Below, in pieces: positions 13,101 through 25,100 of a stretch of DNA of 64,000 nucleotides. The position numbers were made by a program, and so were the translations under genes. The number at the start of each line of letters is the position of its first letter. The stretch's first letter is position 1. A model generated the notes under the pieces. The model saw only the letters and a program-made list of their open reading frames with translations, was not told where the DNA came from and did not search any database. Source of the stretch: Leptasterias polaris (taxonomy: Eukaryota; Echinodermata; Asteroidea; Forcipulatida; Asteriidae); assembly GCA_037783415.1 (NCBI GenBank), contig JAZGTN010000064.1, positions 930,001 to 994,000 of the forward strand. Reading direction: 5' to 3'.

Positions 13101-16100
13101 CTGATGCTGAACCATTAACATGGCTGGTAGTTAACCACATCAATGAGATTATACAACTGTTTCATGAACCACCTGTGCAAGATGTTATCAGGTAAATTAA
13201 CATTGTCTTCTCATTGCAAGCAGTTATCAGACACATGTAGCCCTCTCCTTGAAGTGGTTGTCCGGCCTTGTGATGATAGGGAATGTCTAGAAAAATTGTT
13301 CAGAAAGTTCAGTGGAAAGCAATTTGTATTCTCCCCCCCCCCCCTTTAAATTAGAAGTTGAAGTGAGATATAAATCCATGATGTAAATTGTTTTTAAGAC
13401 ACAACCTTGGTGTGTTTATGTTTTTTATACATTCAGCAGGCTTTAGGAACATCATTAGAATTGTTATGAAAGTAATGAAACTAATTGAAAGGTATTTTTT
13501 TTTCTCAGTGCAATCCATCGGAATTCTGCTGCTAGTGGCCTGTTCCTACGAGCTGTTAATCTACGGTTTGTCAATTTTTCTCATCCCTGTCTGGTTAAAC
13601 TTACTCTGCAGTGTCTTCAAGGCATACATCTCAGCCAATCAGGTGAACCATGTTTGAGATATGAAGATCTTTACAGACCTTCATTTGAGAAACATAAACT
13701 AAGACTGTGCTCATGCATTAACTTTTGGTGTATAGAGGTGTATAGAGGTATATGCATTGATACCAGGTTTTTAAAAATCATTTGGCAAAAATATTTTTAT
13801 TAAACTACTGGACAAACAAGTAGAAATAGTAGTATTCTAACTGTAAGTCAGGAATCAGACACATTAAATACAGGAACATCACCTGGGTTTGAGGACCAAA
13901 GCTTCACTTTGTCATTTTGTGTCTTGCTTTTTAAGGATACAAGTGCCATGAGCAAGACCTAAACCAAAACATCAACACTAGAACAATATAAACCAGTACT
14001 TACAACCTCTGGACCTGGACACTCAAAAGATAATACTGTAATAGGTTCACATCCTCCAAGAATAACTCTTGCATTGTTTCCTCAAGAATTGTTTAAAGAT
14101 GTTTTTGTATTTGTTTTCTTGGATTGTTTAAACAAAACATTCTTCCATGGAAAGTTTCATTATTGAGCATGTGTTTCTCTTGTAGAGGGTTGTGGCTCTA
14201 ATGAGTATCATAATTACTATTTAGGTGTTCTACTCACTATACTCATTGAGCGTTTCCTCAACACCCACCAACTGGCTATTGCTCGTCTGTGTGACTCCAT
14301 TGCATGTAGGAGGGTTGAAATGTTACTAGCAGGTGATCTACATGAAAGCACTGCTCAGCTATCAGCAGAAGAACTTTGCAAACTGGAAGATTATATGAAT
14401 GCAAATAAGCTCTCTCAAAGGTAAGGATAGTCACTGTTGTAGGAAACTCATTAGACTCACTCCTCTGTAATTAAGACTTCCATCCTCTCCAGAAGGAAAC
14501 ACATTGTGACAAATCACATCAGATTTGTATTGTGTGTTTTTGCCTTAAATGAGCTAAAGCAATGAATATCAATTGTCTAAAAGAAGACACTTACTATCCA
14601 ATGTAAGCAAATTCTTACAAGTTTCATTCTTAGTAACATGTACAACATGTAGTACCATATGTGTACGAATGGTCATGTTTGTATTTGCATAGAGGAGGTA
14701 ACATAGGGGGTCAGTGTCACAGAGGAGGTAACATAGGGGGTCAGTGTCATCATAGAGGAGGTAACATAGGGGGTCAGTGTCATCATAAAGGAGGTAACAT
14801 AGGGGGTCAGTGTCATCATAGTGGAGGTAACATAGGGGGTCAGTGTTATAGAGGAGGTAACATAGGGGGTCAGTGTCATAGCGTCGTAGCCGAGTGGTTA
14901 AGAGCATCGGATTCAAGTTCTGGTGGTTTAATTATCGGGGTGTGGGTTCGAGTCCCGGTCATGACACTTGTGTCCTTGAGCAAGACACTTTACTATAATT
15001 GCTTCTCTTCACCCAGGGGTATAAATGGGTACCTGCAAGGGTAGAGGTTGAAATTGTGTTTGAAAAAACCTTCGCAACGCTACGGCAGCACAGGGTTGTA
15101 TACTCCCCAGGGAGCTGAGAAAGATTAAAGGAATGTTATTGGCCCAATGACCAGGGCACTAATGTAAAGTGCATTGAGACGTTACATTGTATTGTGAAAT
15201 GCGCTATATAAGAACTAGTTATTATTATTATTATTATTATTAACATAGGGGGTCAGAGTCATCACAGAGGAGGTAACATAGGGGGTCAGTGTCATCATAG
15301 AGGAGGTAACATAGGGGGTCAGTGTCACAGAGGAGGTAACATAGGGGGTCAGTGTCATCATAGAGGAGGTAACATAGGGGGTCAGTGTCATCATAGAGGA
15401 GGTAACATAGGGGGTCAGTGTCATAGAGGAGGTAACATAGGGGGTCAGTGTCACAGAGGAGGTAACATAGGGGGTCAGTGTCATCATAGAGGAGGTAACA
15501 TAGGGGGTCAGTGTCATCATAGAGGAGGTAACATAGGGGGTCAGTGTCATAGAGGAGGTAACATAGGGGGTCAGTGTCATCATAGAGGAGGTAACATAGG
15601 GGGTCAGTGTCATCATAGAGGAGGTAACAGGGGGTCAGTGTCACAGAGGAGGTAACATAGGGGGTCAGTGTCACAGAGGAGGTAACATAGGGGGTCAGTG
15701 TCACAGAGGAGGTAACATAGGGGGTCAGTGTCATCATAGAGGAGGTAACATAGGGGGTCAGTGTCATAGAGGAGGTAACATAGGGGGTCAGTGTCACAGA
15801 GGAGGTAACATAGGGGGTCAGTGTCACAGAGGAGGTAACATAGGGGGTCAGTGTCACAGAGGAGGTAACATAGGGGGTCAGTGTCATCATAGAGGAGGTA
15901 ACATAGGGGGTCAGTGTCATCATAGAGGAGGTAACATAGGGGGTCAGTGTCACAGAGGAGGTAACATAGGGGGTCAGTGTCATCATAGAGGAGGTAACAT
16001 AGGGGGTCAGTGTCACAGAGGAGGTAACATAGGGGGTCAGTGTCACAGAGGAGGTAACATAGGGGGTCAGTGTCACAGAGGAGGTAACATAGGGGGTCAG

Positions 16101-19100
16101 TGTCACAGAGGAGGTAACATAGGGGGTCAGTGTCATCATAGAGGAGGTAACATAGGGGGTCAGTGTCATCATAGAGGAGGTAACATAGGGGGTCAGTGTC
16201 ATCATAGAGGAGGTAACATAGGGGGTCAGTGTCACAGAGGAGGTAATATAGGGGGTCAGAGTCATCACAGAGGAGGTAACATAGGGGTCAGTGTCATCAT
16301 AGAGGAGGTAACATAGGGGGTCAGTGTCATCATAGAGGAGGTAACATAGGGGGTCAGTGTCATCATAGAGGAGGTAACATAGGGGGTCAGTGTCATAGAG
16401 GAGGTAACATAGGGGGTCAGTGTCATCACAGAGGAGGTAACATAGGGGGTCAGTGTCATCATAGAGGAGGTAACATAGGGGGTCAGTGTCATCATAGAGG
16501 AGGTAACAGGGGGTCAGTGTCATAGAGGAGGTAACAGGGGGTCAGTGTCATCATAGAGGAGGTAACATAGGGGGTCAGTGTCATAGAGGAGGTAATATAG
16601 GGGGTCAGAGTCATCACAGAGGAGGTAACATAGGGGTCAGTGTCATCATAGAGGAGGTAACATAGGGGGTCAGTGTCATAGAGGAGGTAATATAGGGGGT
16701 CAGAGTCATCACAGAGGAGGTAACATAGGGGTCAGTGTCATCATAGAGGAGGTAACATAGGGGTCAGTGTCATCATAGAGGAGGTAACATAGGGGGTCAG
16801 TGTCATCATAGAGGAGGTAACATAGGGGGTCAGTGTCATAGAGGAGGTAACATAGGGGGTCAGTGTCATCACAGAGGAGGTAACATAGGGGGTCAGTGTC
16901 ATCATAGAGGAGGTAACATAGGGGGTCAGTGTCATCATAGAGGAGGTAACATAGGGGTCAGTGTCATCATAGAGGAGGTAACATAGGGGGTCAGTGTCAT
17001 CATAGAGGAGGTAACATAGGGGTCAGTGTCATCATAGAGGAGGTAACATAGGGGGTCAGTGTCATCATAGAGGAGGTAACATAGGGGGTCAGTGTCATCA
17101 TAGAGGAGGTAACATAGGGGGTCAGTGTCATAGAGGAGGTAACATAGGGGGTCAGTGTCATCACAGAGGAGGTAACATAGGGGGTCAGTGTCATCATAGA
17201 GGAGGTAACATAGGGGTCAGTGTCATCACAGAGGAGGTAACATAGGGGGTCAGTGTCATCATAGAGGAGGTAACATAGGGGGTCAGTGTCATCATAGAGG
17301 AGGTAACATAGGGGGTCAGTGTCATAGAGGAGGTAACATAGGGGGTCAGTGTCATCACAGAGGAGGTAACATAGGGGTCAGTGTCATCATAGAGGAGGTA
17401 ACATAGGGGGTCAGTGTCACAGAGGAGGTAACATAGGGGGTCAGTGTCATCACAGAGGAGGTAACATAGGGGTCAGTGTCATCATAGAGGAGGTAACATA
17501 GGGGGTCAGTGTCATCATAGAGGAGGTAACATAGGGGGTCAGTGTCATCACAGAGGAGGTAACATAGGGGTCAGTGTCATCATAGAGGAGGTAACATAGG
17601 GGGTCAGTGTCACAGAGGAGGTAACATAGGGGGTCAGTGTCATCACAGAGGAGGTAACATAGGGGTCAGTGTCATCATAGAGGAGGTAACATAGGAGGTC
17701 AGTGTCATAGTGGAGGTAACATAGGGGGTCAGTGTCATCATAGTGGAGGTAACATAGGGGGTCAGTGTCATAGAGGAGGTAACATAGGGGGTCAGTGTCA
17801 CAGAGGAGGTAACATAGGGGGTCAGTGTCACAGAGGAGGTAACATAGGGGGTCAGTGTCATCATAGAGGAGGTAACATAGGGGGTCAGTGTCATCATAGA
17901 GGAGGTAACATAGGGGGTCAGTGTCACAGAGGAGGTAACATAGGGGGTCAGTGTCATCATAGAGGAGGTAACATAGGGGGTCAGTGTCATCATAGAGGAG
18001 GTAACATAGGGGGTCAGTGTCACAGAGGAGGTAACATAGGGGGTCAGTGTCACAGAGGAGGTAACATAGGGGGTCAGTGTCATAGAGGAGGTAACATAGG
18101 GGGTCAGTGTCATAGAGGAGGTAACATAGGGGGTCAGTGTCATAGAGGAGGTAACATAGGGGGTCAGTGTCATCATAGTGGAGGTAACATAGGGGGTCAG
18201 TGTCACAGAGGAGGTAACATAGGGGGTCAGTGTCACAGAGGAGGTAACATAGGGGGTCAGTGTCGTCATAGAGGAGGTAACATAGGGGGTCAGTGTCGTC
18301 ATAGAGGAGGTAACATAGGGGGTCAGTGTCGTCATAGAGGAGGTAACATAGGGGGTCAGTGTCATAGTGGAGGTAACATAGGGGGTCAGTGTAACATGGG
18401 AGATACAGGGATATTTTGTTGGTGATCATGGTGATAGAGGGGATCGCATATTTCCATTAGATGAGGTCCCTATGCTTTCTGCAGAAGAAGAAATAGGAAA
18501 TGAAGGTGACCAGTTTTCTTATCGAACCTTTTTTATAAAACTATCTGCTCAAAAAGAGATTTTTACCATAAATATGTTTGTTCTTTTCAATTAAATACTT
18601 CTTTTTTCAAATAATTAACCTTATTTTATATAATTATTTATTTTGGGTTGATGTTCTTTGTGCTTGTTTAGACATCCTAGGTTAAGTTCTCTAATGACAC
18701 GGTTCAAGACGGCAATTTTACACCAGGACGTCACAGCATCTCCCTCAACCAATAGACCCTACACAGATATTACATCAGTTATTCCCAATAAGGTCAGTTT
18801 GCATAATGCATGAATGACTTCACCGGTTACCTTCTAACTTTTCTGACCATCAAGGAAACTTTCACACCTCGTGGGCTGCTAATTATATTTTTATCACATG
18901 ACCAAATAATTTAAACAAACTTAAAGAAAACTTGTGAGATTGACTCTTGCTGGCATGTTGATCGTTTCCAGGTATAGTTGCCAAACACATGACATCAAGG
19001 TAGCATCATGAAATGAATCAAACAGTTAGTATAACCATTTAATATTGGTACATTGTAATTAAACATTACTTTCACCATTTGGCAATTTGAATTCAATTCT

Positions 19101-22100
19101 TAAAGAAAACAACAACATATAGTTTGGGCTTAGTTTTGCCAAACAATATGTAGAATGTAAAAGCTTTATGTGTTTGCATAAATCCTGAAATAATACCCTC
19201 AAAAAAACATTTCAAGTTGAGTTCTTTTAATCATTCCAAGTTGTTGTGATGTTTCCATTAGGATGCTTTGTTGTCTGAATAATTCAGACTCAGATTGATA
19301 AGGTCAGTCACATTTAAATCGTCGTGTTGCAAATAGATCTTAAGAAAGCAAACCTCACAAGTACAATAAATCTAGGAACATTTGTGGAAGCACTGTGGAG
19401 ATACATGTATTAAATCCCTCCACATTGATAAGTTTAGGTGAAGTGTTTGTGTGGTTTTGTTCTCATTCTGAGTAATCTTTCTGATGATGTTTTCTTTGGT
19501 TGTAGGAATGGTTTCTGTCTGTGGTCCAACAAGGTTGTTTTGGTCAGACAACTGCTTCAGCAAGAGAGTGTTCTTTACTTCTAGCTTACTTACCGTATGA
19601 GGACATACTCACCACTATGATGACTGAGGTATACCAACCACTCTTACATGACTAAGTGATATAATGCATTGCACTTAAATGCTGTTGCTAACAGACTTGA
19701 GGCAGAGAATCTTGATGTGGCTAGTCATCGATGTACTTTACTGATAATTGCTTAATGCTTTTGATATCACATTAGACCAAAGAGCCTGCAAATGAGGTCA
19801 AATCATGCATGCAATTGTTTCCCCATTTTACCAAAGTCATGATTTTGCTCACATGTTGGATTCTGAAATTGAAAAAAGTAAAACAAAGAAAAAAATAAAA
19901 TAAAAATGTATTGTTAAGTTCGAACAATTTTTGTCCTAATCTTTGTTTAGGAATTCAGTTACCCTCTTCTAGAAGACTGCTTCCTTGTAGGATTACAGCG
20001 GACGAGATCCCTCCATCCTCAAAGCTACAAAAGCTCTGCTACTATTCTTCCGGAGACACAAGGATCCCCCAAGAAGGAACCTCCTCCATTGGATCCAATG
20101 CTACAGGCCTCTTGTAATACTCTCCTGAGTCATGTTCATACTCTCATCTCAATGCTGCCTTCAGGACACAAGATCTTAAGGATGGATTCAAGGCTAGACT
20201 CGGACAGAACACAAAGGGGTCGGTTGACATCTTTGATGCAGGATGGAGAGTGGAGCCATCGAGTGCATGAGCTGGCTTCAGCATTGGTCAAATACCTGAG
20301 GGCCATGAGATTACTAGGGATGGTCCTACCTGACAATGCTGAAATGGATATAGCTAGATTAGCAGTCACATGTCTGGAGGTAATTCTTGTAATGGGATAG
20401 GATTTGATGTAGCTAGATTAGCAGTCACATGTCTGGAGGTAATTCTTGTAATGGGATAGGATTTGATGTAGCTAGATTAGCAGTCACATGTCTGGGGGTA
20501 ATTCTTGTAATGGGATAGGATTTGATGTAGCTAGATTAGCAGTCACATTTCTGGAGGTAATTCTTGTAATGGGATAGGATTTGATGTAGCTAGATTAGCA
20601 GCCACATGTCTGGAGGTAATTCTTGTAATGGGATAGGATTTGATGTAGCTAGATTAGCAGTCACATTTCTGGAGGTAATTCTTGTAATGGGATAGGATTT
20701 GATGTAGCTAGATTAGCAGCCACATGTCTGGGGGTAATTCTTGTAATGGGATAGGATTTGATGTAGCTAGATTAGCAGTCACATTTCTGGAGGTAATTCT
20801 TGTAATGGGATAGGATTTGATGTAGCTAGATTAGCAGCCACATGTCTGGAGGTAATTCTTGTAATGGGATAGGATTTGATGTAGCTAGATTAGCAGTCAC
20901 ATTTCTGGAGGTAATTCTGGTAATGGGATAGGATTTGATGTAGCTAGATTAGCAGCCACATTTCTGGAGGTAATTCTTGTTATGGGGTAGGATATATATC
21001 ATGTTTCAGAATTTTATTGACCAATGCAACTTATCTGTTTATTTATGACCGAGTGATTACTTTATAAGAATGTTGTTTCGATGATTTATAATCAAATGAA
21101 ATTTCCTCTTGGTGGTTATTAAAGTCAACTGTTGTAGACTTTATTTGGACTGTACAGATGTCAGAATAGGCCATGGTGTATAGAAGACAGACATGTTTTA
21201 TGGTGTGCACACAATGTAGATTTGGGCAACTCTGGGTATTGCTTTTGTTCTTTTCTTTGTCTCTGTACTTAACATCCTCCCATAGACTTTGTACACACAA
21301 TTCCTTGTGGAAATTCCCTCCCTTTAGAATTCCTCTGTGGACACCATATGGTCCTAATGTAATTGGTATTTGGTGATGAATATTAAAACAACATCCTGGT
21401 GTAGCGTAATTTCTAATAGATAATAATAAACATTCACTCCTTATCACAGGTAACTTGCTGGGCATTGACAAACGGATTAAATGTCTCATCTCAGAATGTA
21501 GTGTTAGCATTAGAGTGTATGTCTGACAGCCTACAAAATCAGCAAATCTTCGCTGTGATAGGCGCATCAGATCACATGACATGGGCATGCTCTGCCATTG
21601 GCTGTGTTCATCAGATTGTCAAAAAAGGTTTGTGGTCTAAAACCTCAATCATCAAAGGTTCAGATTAATTGAAACTTTATTATCTTGTTCATATGTGAGC
21701 ATCCTATCAAAGAAATAGTGTTATTACATGAAAGAGCCATACATTTTTGAATCCATTTACAAATTTGATTTATGTTGATAGTAAAGTTTGCTTTACAAAT
21801 CTCATGATGGTGGTAAAACATTTGTGATGACTCTTTATATTTTAGTTAACTGCACTGTGGGTTGTTTTCAGTATTAAGTTGTTGATATTTTTGTCCTTGT
21901 TTCAGTCAACCCTCAGAGGAAGCCGTTTTCTTCAGTTGATGTTATAGTTGAGCAGCAGAGTACCTTAAAAGGTCAGTGTGTATCACATCACTTGGGTTAC
22001 AGAATGATGAAAACTAACACCTATTTATAGAAAAAAAACATCAACAATTTGAGCTCTCTTTTTGTAACCCTGATAAGATGAAAGTGAACATAAATGTATA

Positions 22101-25100
22101 AAAGCTTGTACTTAATGAAAGTTTGTGATTTTCTTCTTCTTTTTATGAATGACAGAACACCAAGATATGCAGACTGCCTGTCAGCAGATTTCAGAACTTC
22201 TAATCAGCTTTCAATATTCACCAACCTCCAATGGATACAGCTCCCTTGAGCATCTCCCGCAGTTCTTGAGAAAACCCTTACGGAATGTGGTGATCAGTCT
22301 GGCTAGGCTGCCACTGGTCAATAGCTATGCACGTACTCCTCCATATGCCTGCAAGCTGGGTTGGACTCCCAGCCCTAGGGAAGGTTCAGTTGAGATGCCA
22401 CCACTGCCCATGGAATACCTCAAGGAGAAAGAAGTATTGAAGGAGTTTGTCATCAGAACAAATGCCATTGGTCAGTCCATCTGGAAATTTAGATACTTAC
22501 ATTTCAAAACTGGACCACTGACATATTTAATTTGTTTTGCACTGTAATGATGCATTCATCAATGTCTTACTCCTTTGAATACTTTTTCCTGAAAACATTT
22601 TAATAAGGCTGCTATTGAGTGCCAATATTATGTAGTTATTAATCTCTGTAAGTATTTGCTTTGCTGAAAAGTATTGGTTGCCAAATGGCTACATGGAGAA
22701 CATTGATTGCTTTGTTCTCCAAATTTTTTTATGAAGCAAACAACTTAATGAAATTTACTCAATACTTATCAGACAATCCCACAGATGATTGTTGTTGGTC
22801 TTTCCAAACCTTGGCACTTACTCTAGCAACAGCTTTATAACATATTTTGATGCCCTTTGTCAAAAGTACATGTGTTGATTGAGAATTGCTGTTTGGAACA
22901 TGCCGCAGATGCACAAAAGTGATATCAGACTTTCTTTTCAGGTTGGACATCTAGACAGCAATTTGAGGAGACCTGGGCAGGGTTATTGGGAGTGTTTACA
23001 GCTACTGTCATCCCAGAGGACATAGCTCCAGAGGTAGGAGTAACAAAATGGCTTTCTATGAGGAGTAAATATCCCCATAGCCATGGGCAGTGCATTCCTC
23101 TAATAATCTCATTTGTAGTGAATACCTGCGTAATGCTGGGCAGATGAGACCGCGTTTATGCAGGTTTCAATTTTGTTTTCTTACCATCTTTGCACTTTTC
23201 ATGTGACTGCTTGTTTCCCTTCTGTCTGATGTAGCTTGCTATTGCAGTTCAGCGTACAACATGCAGCATAACTAGATAGCATGGACATTGTAAGTGCTGT
23301 GCTTGCATACAACTGAAGGGAAGGACGTAACGCTACATCTCAACTGAACTCAAAGAGATGGACTCAGAGCCTGCATTTTGTATTGTATCAGTGTAGCTTG
23401 AAGACTGATTCTAAACGTTTGGGCTAGACTTGGAATAATCATTGTGGACACACTGTGAATGTGCACAGATACACAGACCCGTGTATATACCTGTGGTAAC
23501 CAATGAATGTGTTTTGGGGTAGCGAGGTGCATGACACATCAGATGACTCATCTCAAAAGTGACTTGATTCAATGGATGATTTATCTTTGGCAGATGTCAA
23601 CAGTGAGGCTGTCACAATTTGAGTTGGTCATTGGTAGGTCAAGTTATCTGGAGAAATACATGAAAGTTCTGACTTGGTATCAGGGATGGTCAACTGTAGA
23701 TCTTATGTAAAGTACTGGCTGGACTATGGTGAAAACCTGTATTGTATGCAATTAAAGCCCCATCAAAAGGTGCTGGATATTCTATTGGAATCATTTGAGC
23801 AACACCTGATTCTAGAAATTAAAAACACACCTGTAATAATAAAGACAAGTGACCACTTCTCAGCACAAATAAGTGATAAGTAGAAACAGTTTTATCAGCC
23901 ATTGTTATGAAATGTACATTGTGTACCATAGTTTTTTCTACATTTATATGTAAAATCAAATGCAATATGCATTGAAACAAACATGAAGGATATTGTTATC
24001 TTATCCATAGGAGGAAATTGAGCACAGTCAGTCCATCTGTCTTGCAGTTCGCACCATATCATCCCTGCTAGTCAACAGTATGCTCCGCCCACAGCCTGGT
24101 AACCCTACTAACAGCAGCTATCAGCAAATACCTCGACATGGCCACAAAGACCTGCCATTCCTCAAAACCGCCAAAGGAAAGAAGTTATTGGCTCTACGTT
24201 GGGTGGTAGAAAGGGAGATCCAAGCAATGGCTTCTAAAACGTATTTACACTTCTGTTTTGTCAACATAAAAAGATGCTTTTTGTCTTAGTATAAACTATT
24301 TCAAGTAATAAAACAAAGATATCCTCAATATTGCCATAAGTGGTGTGACCTGTAAGTCAGCAGGCATGAGAATATCCGATGAAAAAAACGGAAAATTTTT
24401 AACGCTAAAAATTGCATGTCCGGATTTTGGGCAAAGTCCAAATTTTTGCGTGTCCGGAATTTGGGCAAGTTTACCCAGGCGTCAGCGTCGCACTCAGTGA
24501 ATCCCTCTGGCGTTTTGGGGACCATTTGTGGGATCGAGGACATGTTAATGGGAGGAAAATACTTACAAAAAAGATGAAATCATAACAGTGCTAGACGTAT
24601 ATTGTCTTAAAAAGCTCAAAATAAAATGATATTCGAAACTTACTTCCACGAAAATAAATGATTATGAACGGAGCAGTCATGCTTTTTTTACAAAAATTGA
24701 TTTTTGGGGGGTCTTTTTACCTGTGATAGTGAATAATTGTGTTAAGTGTTGCCCCCTTTGGCCATTGAAACTTGTTCTTCAAACACCTTTTCGTATCTCC
24801 AAGATCCCGACAGTTTATAAACCATAGCATTTTGGAAAAATAATGTGAGACGTCAGACGTCAACGAATCTCCCCACACGTGTGTCGCACACTCATGCATT
24901 GTCTATAAGTTTCTTCCAGGTCACAGTTCAATGCGTAAAAATATCTCCAGCCGTAAAACACATTAAGCGTATCGAAGAAACGGCACTTAAGCCTATGAAG
25001 GTTCGTACTGACGACTGGTAAAAAAAGTATAACGATGCGCGCGCATCCAAAACACCGTGTGTTGTTGTCAGTAGACTTTTCAATGTCTCCACGAATGTTC

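Noticed and set aside
15240..16523. 427-codon and other long - strand frames in the 14.7-18.4 kb array
   Set aside because: They only translate the minisatellite unit (TLTPYVTSS in one frame, [10 protein letters not shown] in another); all frames are open because the unit has no stop, and they lie antisense inside an HTT intron.
21043..21588. 181-codon - strand frame overlapping HTT exon 18
   Set aside because: Antisense to a confirmed exon; no domain; likely chance.
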